Shown here one piece after another: positions 44,571-53,162 of a stretch of DNA of 64,000 nt (position 1 is its first letter; every line of letters starts with the position of its first letter). The notes beneath the pieces are model-generated. The model saw only the letters and a list, made by a program, of their open reading frames with translations, did no database searches and was not told the origin of the DNA. The DNA lies in contig SUWW01000014.1 of assembly GCA_015061285.1 (NCBI GenBank), forward strand, positions 1-64,000. Reading direction: 5' to 3'. A program made the translations under genes and the position numbers. This stretch comes from Bacteroidales bacterium. Its GTDB lineage: Bacteria; Bacteroidota; Bacteroidia; Bacteroidales; Marinilabiliaceae.

Positions 44571-44723
44571 CAACAGACTATCTACATTTTCATAGTGCAC
44601 GTTTTGATGTGTGTGCGTCAAAACTTTTTTTTGCGTGTGTGTGTCAATCCCCCTTTTGTGTTGATAATTTATGTGTGCTTTATAGTGTGTGCCTTTATAT
44701 CTATATCAATTTCCCTATTATTA

Positions 44724-45128
44724 TCAGAAATCTCTATTGCTTATTTCTGCCAAAACAGAACTTTTGCAATTCTTTTCCTTATCCCACGAGTATACAACCT
44801 CGCTGATAAGATTGCCATTTTTGTCGAAAGTGAAATCGCGAATTATGTCTTCGCTATCGTTGAGCACCTCTGCCATAGTCTCGTTTTTGGTTGATATTAG
44901 CAAACGTCCTTTGGTGTTGGTCTCAGTGTTCCACTCATAAACGCTATTCTCGAGTAGGTGTCCCTCTTTGTCGAAAACTATGTCTACAAAAATATTCTCG
45001 TCTATTGCCAAGTTGTCGCCTGTGCTAACACTCGTTGTAATGATGTTGTTGTTATAGCTATAGTTTGCTAATGTGCCTAAAACAACCAATAACAATGTTG
45101 CGATGAATATTAATGTTATGCGTTTCAT
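44724..45128 (-). CDS. small exported two-repeat protein
   Basis: A 134-residue protein with an N-terminal hydrophobic signal or anchor (about 4-20). Two tandem units share the pattern FDKxGxLxxxxVYxWxxExNxK: unit 1 at about 46-78 and unit 2 at about 95-127. The spacing resembles DUF3836-type Bacteroidota proteins, which carry YD-like strands, but I am not certain of the family. It is monocistronic, with a perfect -7 box 25 bases upstream and a terminator about 150 bases downstream. Likely periplasmic; function unknown. Confidence 0.72.
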   Translation of the reverse strand: MKRITLIFIATLLLVVLGTLANYSYNNNIITTSVSTGDNLAIDENIFVDIVFDKEGHLLENSVYEWNTETNTKGRLLISTKNETMAEVLNDSEDIIRDFTFDKNGNLISEVVYSWDKEKNCKSSVLAEISNRDF

Positions 45129-45152
45129 TTTTTATTTCCCTTTCTTCGATTA

Positions 45153-45160
45153 CAAAAGTA
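45153..45160 (-). promoter_or_regulatory. -7 box of the two-repeat protein gene
   Basis: TACTTTTG on the minus strand matches TAnnTTTG, 24 bases before the start codon. Confidence 0.5.
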
Positions 45161-45411
45161 TGTACGCTTAATTTCCTACAGAAAAATGCAAAATAGCTTT
45201 TGACGAGTTATTATTTGAAATTGACATATGGTGTATTTCTGACAAATGATTATTGACAATTTGCCTCTCTGCTTTGACGAAAATCACCATACTTAACATA
45301 ATGTTGAAAAAATGACCGTTTTTGCCCTTGCAATCGATTGAAATGTAGACTTTTACAGTTGTTTACAAATTGAAATTAATATTCACATAATGTGGCTCGT
45401 GTCTGTAAAAT
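45161..45411. other. gene-free AT-rich intergenic stretch
   Basis: No ORF of substance and no RNA gene are visible between the promoter of the two-repeat protein and the terminator of the secreted protein. Confidence 0.6.
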
Positions 45412-45438
45412 AAAAACCGCTCACCTTGCGATGAGCGG
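45412..45438 (-). terminator. terminator of the secreted modular protein
   Basis: A 7-bp perfect GC-rich stem (CCGCTCA / TGAGCGG, 8-base loop) followed by TTTTTA on the minus strand. Confidence 0.85.
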
Positions 45439-45485
45439 CTACAAACCAATATTTCTTATTTATAAATATCTATCAACTAAGTTTA

Positions 45486-47291
45486 TTATTTCACGCGGAC
45501 GAGTTTGCCGTTTTGTATGTATAAGCCTGGAGTAGGATTAACCACTTTCACGCCACCAAGAGTGTAGATGTCACCATCTGCGGCGTTAGCTTTTACACTG
45601 CCAACCGACGTAACCGTTCCTGGATCTTGAGGCTCTACCTTGAGCTCGTATACGAGGGTGATAACATTCTCTGCAGCTTCTGCTACGGCTGTCTTTGTCT
45701 CGTTGCCCGATTTATATACGTATGTGAGCTCGCTCTCGCTGTCGACTATCTCTGCCATTTGAGCTTCGGTGGCAGTGAATTCCTCACCAATGTTGATTTC
45801 AGTAACAATATTATCTATACAATCCAATTCGCTACCAAGTTCGTTTACATATTTGATTGTGTAGGTGGTAGTGATGTCTCCAACTTTGCGAACGTATACA
45901 TAATCAAGAGCTTTTGAAGTTTCTGCTTGTGCTGCGATTACAACGTCAGTCTGTTCTGTAATATAAATAGTGTCCGATTCGGATTCTACAATGTACCCAG
46001 CAGTTGTCATCTCAAAGTTATTTTCTTCTCCAGCTGAAATAGTATAAGTTGTACCTGCAGCTCCCCAAACGGCTGCGCCTATAATGTATTTGCCTGCTTC
46101 AAGTGTAGTTATTTTAGTGTCGGAGCTGAATGCAGCGCCTGCAGCATTGGAGCATCTAATGTTTGCATTCGCAGCAGTTGATATGGTTGCGCCTTCAATG
46201 TTTTCTGCTTCTGAAATATATGCTATGGTACTTGAACCAAGATCTACTTCAGAATATGTCACTACTTGAGTAAAATCGTTTTCAGTTGGTACGAAAGAAG
46301 TGCGATACTCTTTATTGATTGCAGCTGCCGTATAAAGTGTTCCCTCATTTACAAGGAACTTAGAGAAAGGTACAATAACTGTTTCGCCTTCAAATGTCGA
46401 ACCTGAAGATATAACCTCATCAAAGCTCGTCTTAACGGCGTAATTATAAGTTTCTGCTTCTCTAAAATTAACAGTCACAACAGAAGAGCCATCTGATTCT
46501 ATCGCCTTGTTTTCAGAATCATCTGACTCATAGATATATTTCTTCGAATTGTCACTATTGAAGAGTGGCTCTTTGTCAGACGTTAGCAAACTTATAACAT
46601 CGCCAACTACACCAGAACGTGACGCAGAAGTCTTAATCTCATTTTCACCATAAACGTATTTTACCGTGTAATAAGCTGTGGTTGCAGATTGAGCTTCTTC
46701 TACAACAGAAATGGTTTTTAGTTTAGGATTAATTGCGTAATTCTCTCTTGCTGCCTTGTAATGACCAAATTCGATATTTGATATTGTTGTGTTCGAGACA
46801 GTAGTTCCTTCTGCTGTGCCAACCTTATAGGAAATACTTCCTGATGCTTGATTAATAACAATTTGTATGTCATAGTCAGTATTTCGAGCATATGTCAAAG
46901 ATATGTCAGATGATGAGCCGTCGACATCAACGAATGCTTTTTTGTCTTGCTCGTTGAATCCGACTATAATTCCTCCTATCTTTATATAATCATACGAACC
47001 TGAGCGACCTGACGCGCCTCCAGTCATAATAGTTGCATTGAGCGTTATTATGGAGTTTTCTGTAACTGTTATGCTTTTTGAACATGTCCAACCACCGTTT
47101 GTTGTTGATACACTCAGACCACCATCAATGGTTGCCGTACAATATGATTGTGCCCAATTCTCCAAATCAGTTTCTGACCAAGCAGTAGATGAACCTCTTT
47201 CATAAATAGTAGTAACATCTTCATCCGCCCACGCGTTGTTAGCGACAAGCAGTGCCGCTGTCGCAAAGATTGTAGTAAATAAATTCTTCAT
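45486..47291 (-). CDS. secreted modular protein with sorting-like C-terminus
   Basis: A 601-residue exported protein. The signal peptide ends ANNAWA near residue 22. An N-terminal jelly-roll-like region (about 25-195) contains a Gly/Ser-rich GGASGRSGSYDYIKIGG segment. Two beta-grasp-like repeats (about 205-285 and 473-550) share YxxKYVxE openings and VYKS/IYES strands, resembling MucBP/InlB-type repeats. Between them is a lectin-like region with LEAGKYIIGAAVWG. The C-terminus (DGDIYTLGGVKV, GLYIQNGKLVRVK) is the short motif seen at the ends of many secreted Bacteroidales proteins and resembles T9SS sorting tails. No catalytic motif is visible; a surface-binding role is inference. Confidence 0.7.
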   Translation of the reverse strand: MKNLFTTIFATAALLVANNAWADEDVTTIYERGSSTAWSETDLENWAQSYCTATIDGGLSVSTTNGGWTCSKSITVTENSIITLNATIMTGGASGRSGSYDYIKIGGIIVGFNEQDKKAFVDVDGSSSDISLTYARNTDYDIQIVINQASGSISYKVGTAEGTTVSNTTISNIEFGHYKAARENYAINPKLKTISVVEEAQSATTAYYTVKYVYGENEIKTSASRSGVVGDVISLLTSDKEPLFNSDNSKKYIYESDDSENKAIESDGSSVVTVNFREAETYNYAVKTSFDEVISSGSTFEGETVIVPFSKFLVNEGTLYTAAAINKEYRTSFVPTENDFTQVVTYSEVDLGSSTIAYISEAENIEGATISTAANANIRCSNAAGAAFSSDTKITTLEAGKYIIGAAVWGAAGTTYTISAGEENNFEMTTAGYIVESESDTIYITEQTDVVIAAQAETSKALDYVYVRKVGDITTTYTIKYVNELGSELDCIDNIVTEINIGEEFTATEAQMAEIVDSESELTYVYKSGNETKTAVAEAAENVITLVYELKVEPQDPGTVTSVGSVKANAADGDIYTLGGVKVVNPTPGLYIQNGKLVRVK

Positions 47292-47386
47292 AAGGTATTG
47301 TTTAGTAATGTTTTATATTGGTTGTCTTTATTCTGTGTGTAATCCTTATAATAATTAACAAAAGAAAACATTTTGGGGCTTATTTG

Positions 47387-47394
47387 CAAAAATA
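47387..47394 (-). promoter_or_regulatory. -7 box of the secreted modular protein gene
   Basis: TATTTTTG on the minus strand matches TAnnTTTG about 95 bases before the start codon. Confidence 0.4.
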
Positions 47395-47556
47395 TCGAAA
47401 CGGTATGATGTGCGGTTGTTGCGTTTGTGGGCTGTGACACAATTGGTTATTGCAGGTAAAATGTAAAGGTTTCTATGTTGTGTGTGCATGGTGTGCTGCC
47501 GAGTGTTATAAATATTCTTTTGTATAAGCAATTGTCGTTTGTGTTGCTGGTGCGAG

Positions 47557-47564
47557 TAACTTTG
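47557..47564 (+). promoter_or_regulatory. -7 box of queD
   Basis: TAACTTTG (then C) matches TAnnTTTG, 30 bases before the preferred start at 47595. It lies inside the longer upstream reading frame, supporting the shorter start. Confidence 0.55.
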
Positions 47565-47594
47565 CGATATGTTATATCTATCATATACATAACT

Positions 47595-48035
47595 ATGGCG
47601 AGAATACGACTTACTAAGATATTTACCTTCGAGATGGCACATATTCTTGAAGGCTACAAAGGCTTGTGTAGCAATATGCACGGCCATTCATACATAATGC
47701 ATGTGACAATAAGTGGCGAACCCAATGCCGATGCCTCGTCGCCTACTTATGGTATGGTGATGGATTTCAAAGACCTTAAGTCGATTGTGAACGAAGAGAT
47801 TGTTGGACGTCTCGACCATTCGCTTATGGTGCGTGCTGGTAGCGAGGCTGCCAAGAGGGTAGAGGGTTTGTCGGAGCGAATTGTAGTGGTCGATTATCAG
47901 CCTACGTGCGAGAATATGGTGACCGATTTTGCTAACCGAATAATGGCAAAACTTCCCGTCAATGTGCAATTGTGCACCGTTCGCCTTTACGAAACGGCTA
48001 CTTCATTTGCCGAGTGGCATGCTGAGGACAATTGA
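47595..48035 (+). CDS. queD: 6-carboxytetrahydropterin synthase, QueD family
   Basis: A 146-residue enzyme of the 6-pyruvoyl-tetrahydropterin synthase fold that makes carboxytetrahydropterin in queuosine/7-deazaguanine synthesis. Zinc ligands are the His in EMAHILEG and the pair in NMHGHSY; the catalytic Cys is in GLCSNMHGH. LDHSLM carries the Asp/His proton relay, and the C-terminal YETATSFAEW contains the substrate Glu. The ORF extends 40 codons upstream, but that part is unlike the family and contains the -7 box, so Met at 47595 is chosen. No other queuosine genes are adjacent. Confidence 0.92.
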   Translation: MARIRLTKIFTFEMAHILEGYKGLCSNMHGHSYIMHVTISGEPNADASSPTYGMVMDFKDLKSIVNEEIVGRLDHSLMVRAGSEAAKRVEGLSERIVVVDYQPTCENMVTDFANRIMAKLPVNVQLCTVRLYETATSFAEWHAEDN

Positions 48036-48085
48036 AAGTGTCATTTTGAGTGTAACGAATGTACTCTTTCGGAATAGATAGCTGA

Positions 48086-48946
48086 CTATTCAATATCGAT
48101 GTTGCTTTTCGTCATTGAATGCCATGCCTTGAAGCGATAGACAATATATATACACAGTAAAAGCGAAACTATTGGAAGCCAAGGCCCAGGATTCTCTGCC
48201 GACTGCGATAACTGTTTCTCTATCGTGTTGTTGGTGTCGGTAGTTAAGCCAAGCATAATTACCACGGCAGCATTGTTGATGGTATGTGCCAATATTGATA
48301 GCCAAAGATTGCCGCTGTAGTAGAATATCAAGCCAAGCATGACGCCCAATATTGCTCGAGGAAGAAAACCTGCAATGTCGAAATGCATTAGGCTGAAGAA
48401 TATGGCACTTAGAGCTATGCCTGATGCTGTGCTGCTTGTGGCTTTGATGAGTGTGCGCTGTAATACACCTCGGAAGAAAATCTCTTCACAGAAAGCTGGC
48501 AAAATAGCTATTACCACGATGCTCAAAATCCAATCGGTAGGCGTTTCGAATGATATAAGATGAGCAACAGTGGCATTGGAAACTTTTTGAAATTCTATTG
48601 CCCAGTCGAGATGAAATTTTGTTAGAAGCATCTCGTTTACAAACGAAGCCCAACTCACGAGTGGCTGACATACACCAATGCCAATAACGGCAAGCATAAA
48701 TACACCTATGTTGACGTTTCGTTCTACGAATTGCGGCATCACTCTATTGAACACCAATAGCGATGCTACCACACCAGCCAATGCCGATTGCACTACACTA
48801 CTGATGGCTTGTATTACGAGTAACTTGTTGCGCGAATCTAAACTGCTGCTGTCGGCCTTTATTGTGAAAAAGACTAATACCGACATTACTATTGTCATCA
48901 GCAGAAAACAGAGCACTGCTTTGCTTACGTTTGCCCACTCTTTCAT
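48086..48946 (-). CDS. CPBP intramembrane metalloprotease
   Basis: A polytopic inner-membrane protein (286 residues, about eight TM helices) of the CPBP/Abi (CAAX-protease-like) family. The catalytic pair is in FCEEIFFRG (Glu154-Glu155), with further conserved His188 in FSLMHFD and His221 in LAHTINNAA. Members cleave or bind prenylated or other membrane proteins; the substrate here is unknown. It is the last gene of the rbfA-to-CPBP run, ten bases after the S41 protease. Confidence 0.9.
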   Translation of the reverse strand: MKEWANVSKAVLCFLLMTIVMSVLVFFTIKADSSSLDSRNKLLVIQAISSVVQSALAGVVASLLVFNRVMPQFVERNVNIGVFMLAVIGIGVCQPLVSWASFVNEMLLTKFHLDWAIEFQKVSNATVAHLISFETPTDWILSIVVIAILPAFCEEIFFRGVLQRTLIKATSSTASGIALSAIFFSLMHFDIAGFLPRAILGVMLGLIFYYSGNLWLSILAHTINNAAVVIMLGLTTDTNNTIEKQLSQSAENPGPWLPIVSLLLCIYIVYRFKAWHSMTKSNIDIE

Positions 48947-48956
48947 GACTCTATTT

Positions 48957-50657
48957 CTAGCTGTTGCTTAATCGTTTGTCGCCGGCATGCGATGCCACTT
49001 TGCCACTAAGTATGCCATAGAAACGCTTTTCGTCGCGTAAAACTTTCAGCGCTTCGTCTACATCATTATCGCAAGTGATGGCATATTCAATTTGTCCCGC
49101 ACGGAAATAGTATGAGGTGAGTATTTCGCTCGTGATATATTTCTTTATCTCCTCTTTCGATGTCTGCAAATCTTTATTCAAATCGGGCTCAAGCGTTTTG
49201 GATAGATTGTCGAAGAGTTGCTTGTTGTCGTCGTAATACTTATCACTTTTTGCTGCAGCAACGAGCTTTTTGAGTGCTTCGGTGGTCTTGTTTTTATAAG
49301 TGAAATTCTTGCGCGTAGCTACGAACTTGCAGAAGTCGTCATAATCTTCGTCGGTGAATACGAAATCTTTCACAGCTGCTATCTCTTTATGGTTATGGCG
49401 ATAAGCTACTGCATAATGGAAGATCACATCGCTATATATGAGGGAGTAGACAATGTTGGTAGCAGTATCAATATCTACGTGAATATCAGGAGATACGCCG
49501 CCACCATCGTAGACTGCGCGTCCACCTTTGGTGTGAAATTCGTGTATGAGCGAATCGGGCACATAGCCTACAGCGCCATCTTTGTCGCGGTGTGTGTAGT
49601 CGAGAGCTTGTATGCATCGTCCTGATGGTATATAGTATTTAGCTGTTGTAACTTTTACGTATGTATTATGCTCGAGAGGACGAGTAGATTGTACCAGACC
49701 TTTGCCAAACGAACGTTGGCCGATTACCACAGCGCGATCGAGGTCTTGCAGTGCGCCGGTGACAATCTCCGATGCCGAAGCCGAACCTCGACTGATAAGT
49801 ACGGTGATTGGCATTACGGTGTCGATTGGATCTGCCGTGGTATAGTGGTAGCGAGTCTGCGATGCATAACGACCACGGGTTGTCAGCACTAACGATTTTT
49901 TAGGTACGAACAAGCCAACCATATCTATAGCGTCATCGAGTATTCCTCCTGGATTGGCACGAAGGTCGAGTACGAGTTTTTTGCAGCCTTTGCTCTTGAG
50001 ATCCACGAGAGCTTTCTTCACCTCTTGGGCGCAACCTTGAGTGAAGCTGCTAAGTTCTATGTAGCCAATCTCATTGTCGATCATACCATAATAGTTGACT
50101 GGGTTGAGCTGAATCACTCTGCGTTTAGCGGTTGTTTCGAATGTCTCGTTTGTGCTCGGACGGTATATTTTCAGTTTGGCATCGGTGCCAGGTGTTCCGC
50201 GTAAGTTGCTGCTTACGTCACTTACTTTTTTGCCTTGCATGTCCAAACCATTGATAGACAAGATTCTGTCGCCAGGAATGAGCCCTGCTTCGTCGGCAGG
50301 GAGACCTTTGTAGAGTTCGCGCACCATGATGTAGTCGGTATCGCTTTTGGAGATAATAGCGCCAACGCCACCATATTCACCTGTAGTCATCAACTTGAAG
50401 TCTTCCATATCCTTCTCGTCGATGAAGTTGGTGTATGGGTCGAGGCTCTCGAGCATGGCATCGATACCGTTGCGCAATACGGTTTTAGGCTCAAACTCAT
50501 CTACATAGAAAGTATTCACTGTGCGGAAGAGCGCGAAAAATATATCTAAGCCTTTTATTACTTCATATTCACGTTTGTCGTGTGTCAATCCCATTGTTAC
50601 GACACCAACAGCGAGAATGCTGGCTACGGCGGCTGTCACTTTTAGCTTCTTTTTCAT
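48957..50657 (-). CDS. C-terminal processing protease, S41 family
   Basis: A periplasmic Tsp/CtpA-type serine protease of 566 residues. An uncleaved signal anchor is at about 7-24, an N-terminal helical region follows, and a PDZ domain covers about 95-170 (GGVGAIISK, GLIPGDRILSINGLDM). The S41 core contains LDLRANPGGILDDAI near 230-244, the nucleophile Ser294 in RGSASASEI and the general base Lys319 in FGKGLVQ. A C-terminal helical extension of about 190 residues follows. It is 21 bases after the permease. Confidence 0.95.
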   Translation of the reverse strand: MKKKLKVTAAVASILAVGVVTMGLTHDKREYEVIKGLDIFFALFRTVNTFYVDEFEPKTVLRNGIDAMLESLDPYTNFIDEKDMEDFKLMTTGEYGGVGAIISKSDTDYIMVRELYKGLPADEAGLIPGDRILSINGLDMQGKKVSDVSSNLRGTPGTDAKLKIYRPSTNETFETTAKRRVIQLNPVNYYGMIDNEIGYIELSSFTQGCAQEVKKALVDLKSKGCKKLVLDLRANPGGILDDAIDMVGLFVPKKSLVLTTRGRYASQTRYHYTTADPIDTVMPITVLISRGSASASEIVTGALQDLDRAVVIGQRSFGKGLVQSTRPLEHNTYVKVTTAKYYIPSGRCIQALDYTHRDKDGAVGYVPDSLIHEFHTKGGRAVYDGGGVSPDIHVDIDTATNIVYSLIYSDVIFHYAVAYRHNHKEIAAVKDFVFTDEDYDDFCKFVATRKNFTYKNKTTEALKKLVAAAKSDKYYDDNKQLFDNLSKTLEPDLNKDLQTSKEEIKKYITSEILTSYYFRAGQIEYAITCDNDVDEALKVLRDEKRFYGILSGKVASHAGDKRLSNS

Positions 50658-50678
50658 GGCTATGAATCTTTTTTATGG

Positions 50679-51911
50679 TTAAATCTTCGCTTCGGTGTAG
50701 TAGCGTCCAACTACTCGGCGGACGGGAAACCACGAAGCAACGATGCCTATTGTTACTACGGTTGCAAAACTTATTAGCACATCTATAGCTTGCAATTCTA
50801 CTGGATATGCCGATATTACGTATGCCTCAGCATTGCTGAAGCTAAGCAGTCCGAACGTTTGTTGAGCCCACACTATTGCTGAACCTAACACCACACCTAC
50901 AATTGCTCCTCCAATAGCGATGAGCAATCCTTCGCAATGAAATATGTTGGTTACCAGCGAACGCCGAGCCCCTATACTTTTTAGCGTGTATATGCTGTCG
51001 CGCTTATCGTGTATGAGCATCGAGAGTGAGCCCACAATGCTTAAGGCTGCTATTATCATTATGAATGTCAAAATTAGATACGCCATAAGTTTTTCGACGC
51101 TCATCATCTTGAAAAATTCGGCGTGTTGCTCGAATTTGTCTTCGATGCGCACTTCTGCACTGAGTATTGTGCTTATGGCACTACGAATATTGTCGACGTC
51201 GGCATTGGGAGCGAGTTTTATACCTATGGCACTTATCTCGTTGCCGTCGAAGCAAAATATGTCGCGGGCTATATCAATATCTATAATGCAATATTGACTG
51301 TCGTATTCCACTTGATTTATGCAGAATAAGCCACCAATAGTTAGAACTCTATTGATGAAAGAGCGTTCGGGCATAGCCATGTCTACCTGGCCAGTGCGCT
51401 TGGGCGCATATATTGTTAGTTGCGACACTACCGAAGCGCGCGTCCCGAGTTGTTCTGCCAATATGCTTCCTAATATGCATCGTGAATATCCAATGCTATA
51501 CTCGCCATCAACTATGGCACTATCGATAGCCGAAGTGCTGTTGAATGCCGAGTCGACTCCCATAACTATAGCAGGCATCTGACGTTTGCCAAATCGAAGG
51601 AGCGCATTGTCGGCAAGAATGGTGGTGACGCTTACTACGCCATCGATGCTGCGAAGTTTTACTATCTGTGTAGAATCAACTTCAAATGTTTTGCCCTCGA
51701 TAGCCTCAACGCGCAAGTCGCAGTCGAATGTGCCGAATAGCGAACCTACGAAGCTGTGTAAGCCGTTGAATACACTCAGTACTATTATCATGGCCGCCGT
51801 ACCAACCATAATGCCTATGGCAGAAATCATAGATATAACATTGATTATGTTCTGCGATTTCTTGCCAAATAGGTATCGACGTGCTATAAGTAGACTCAGG
51901 CGGCTATTCAC
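50679..51911 (-). CDS. FtsX-like permease, LolC/E type
   Basis: A 410-residue inner-membrane permease of the MacB/FtsX family, closest in layout to LolC/LolE, which extract lipoproteins from the inner membrane. The N-terminal LSLLIARRYLFGKKSQN and IGIMVGTAAMIIVLSVFNGL opening is typical. One TM helix (about 20-45), a large periplasmic domain (about 50-270) and three C-terminal TM helices (near 275-300, 325-350, 370-395) follow. No ATPase gene (LolD-like) is next to it, so its partner would be encoded elsewhere. Confidence 0.9.
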   Translation of the reverse strand: MNSRLSLLIARRYLFGKKSQNIINVISMISAIGIMVGTAAMIIVLSVFNGLHSFVGSLFGTFDCDLRVEAIEGKTFEVDSTQIVKLRSIDGVVSVTTILADNALLRFGKRQMPAIVMGVDSAFNSTSAIDSAIVDGEYSIGYSRCILGSILAEQLGTRASVVSQLTIYAPKRTGQVDMAMPERSFINRVLTIGGLFCINQVEYDSQYCIIDIDIARDIFCFDGNEISAIGIKLAPNADVDNIRSAISTILSAEVRIEDKFEQHAEFFKMMSVEKLMAYLILTFIMIIAALSIVGSLSMLIHDKRDSIYTLKSIGARRSLVTNIFHCEGLLIAIGGAIVGVVLGSAIVWAQQTFGLLSFSNAEAYVISAYPVELQAIDVLISFATVVTIGIVASWFPVRRVVGRYYTEAKI

Positions 51912-51932
51912 TGTTGTGTTGCGATTATTCTT

Positions 51933-52757
51933 TTATTTCTTGGCTACAACAATAAGTCCCGTGCCTGCAGAGTGTTTTGTCTCAAGGTCGATGAGGTTGA
52001 GTATGAGGCACCAAGGGAAGAAGATGATGTAGTAAATAGGTAATAAAACGAAGAAGAGTTTTGTTGCTCCCAGCATAAGTATAGGCCACTTCATAGATAG
52101 CACCCACGAAATATGACCTGCAGTGCCGTATGAGTAGCGAGCATCGACAAACGAAAAACCTGCCGTGCGAAGCTTTTCCTCTATGTCGGCAATGTTGTAG
52201 CCATCGCGCACATGCTCATCTATGAAGCCATGCACCGAGCCGTCGTGGTCGTGTTCGTCGGCATCAGATCCGCCAAGATCCGAAGGTGTTGATATTAGCA
52301 ACGTGCCACCTTCGTTGAGCGACTCGTAGAAGTTGCTAAATACGGCACGGTCGTCCTCTATATGTTCCATCACATCAACCGATAGCACAAGGTCGTAGGT
52401 CGAAGGATGAGAATATTTAGTAAGGTCGGCTTCGACGAATTTTACTCGATTGCTCAATCCTATTCTCTCAAAAAAAGCGTTGCAATCAGCTATTTGCTCT
52501 GTTTTTACATCTACCCCTGCAATATTGTATTTCTTTGATAGCTTGGCCATGTGGTAAGTATACTGACCGAAGCCACTACCAGCATCAAGGATATTGGTTG
52601 GCTCGCCCTTGCGAGAGGCGCTCCATTTTCGTAGAACTTTATGTATATGCCACGAACGCAAAAGAAGCACGTCGAGCAGATGGTAGAAGAGAATGCGCAA
52701 ACGTGGCGAACTATTGAAAACTACGCCAAGTGAACGCTTGATAGGATCGTATTGCAT
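51933..52757 (-). CDS. class I SAM-dependent methyltransferase
   Basis: A 274-residue methyltransferase with motif I ILDAGSGFGQYTYHMA near 57-72, the acidic motif II in YNIAGVDVKTEQIADCNA and motif III LVLSVDVMEHIEDD near 126. A hydrophobic C-terminal hairpin (about 225-255, WPILMLGATKLFFVLLPIYY and IIFFPWCLILNLI) suggests membrane attachment and a lipid or envelope substrate. It sits five bases after rbfA. Substrate unknown. Confidence 0.88.
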   Translation of the reverse strand: MQYDPIKRSLGVVFNSSPRLRILFYHLLDVLLLRSWHIHKVLRKWSASRKGEPTNILDAGSGFGQYTYHMAKLSKKYNIAGVDVKTEQIADCNAFFERIGLSNRVKFVEADLTKYSHPSTYDLVLSVDVMEHIEDDRAVFSNFYESLNEGGTLLISTPSDLGGSDADEHDHDGSVHGFIDEHVRDGYNIADIEEKLRTAGFSFVDARYSYGTAGHISWVLSMKWPILMLGATKLFFVLLPIYYIIFFPWCLILNLIDLETKHSAGTGLIVVAKK

Positions 52758-52762
52758 TTCTA

Positions 52763-53104
52763 TTAATCGTTGTTTAGTAGATTGTCAATGTTGTCGAGGT
52801 AGTCGAGCGAATCGTCAACAAAGAATGTAGGGTCGGGCACAATGCGTACTTGTTTGCCTACGCGTTTGCCCAACGCATATCTGATTCTCGAGTGATTCTC
52901 TTTGAGCGAGTCGAGCACCGTCTGCACCTTCTCGGTGGGGAATACCGATATGTAGAATTTTACTATCGAAAGGTCGCTCGATACGCGTGCTATTGTTATA
53001 GATAGCATAGCGCCGCAAGTGAGCTCGCGCAACTCTTGCTGAAACATTTCGGCTGCCTCTTTTTGTAGTAAGCGCGATATTTTTTTCTGTCTCGTTGTCT
53101 CCAT
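52763..53104 (-). CDS. rbfA: 30S ribosome-binding factor A
   Basis: A 113-residue ribosome maturation factor that binds late 30S precursors. It has the RbfA KH-like fold: RQKKISRLLQKEAAEMFQQE at the start, a LSIVKFYISVF strand in place of the usual V-D-A-V pattern, HSRIRYALGKRVGKQVRIVPD near 75-95, and the FFVDDSLDYLDNIDNLL tail. It is followed with little spacing by the methyltransferase, permease and S41 genes, a common Bacteroidota arrangement. Confidence 0.93.
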   Translation of the reverse strand: METTRQKKISRLLQKEAAEMFQQELRELTCGAMLSITIARVSSDLSIVKFYISVFPTEKVQTVLDSLKENHSRIRYALGKRVGKQVRIVPDPTFFVDDSLDYLDNIDNLLNND

Positions 53105-53139
53105 TGTTATTCTCCTTATGTATAGTTATAGCTAAGCCA

Positions 53140-53162
53140 GTAACCGATTATTCTACGGTTAC
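53140..53162 (-). other. hairpin across the glmS stop codon
   Basis: GTAACCG and CGGTTAC form a perfect 7-bp stem around a 9-base loop holding the glmS stop, flanked by further complementarity (AGCCA/TGGCT) after a bulge. There is no T run. It may modulate readthrough into rbfA, or be chance. Confidence 0.35.

Noticed and set aside
44595..44894. 99-codon plus-strand ORF opposite the small two-repeat gene
   Set aside because: The minus-strand gene has an internal protein repeat, a promoter box and a terminator; the plus ORF is hydrophobic low-complexity reading of GT-rich DNA.
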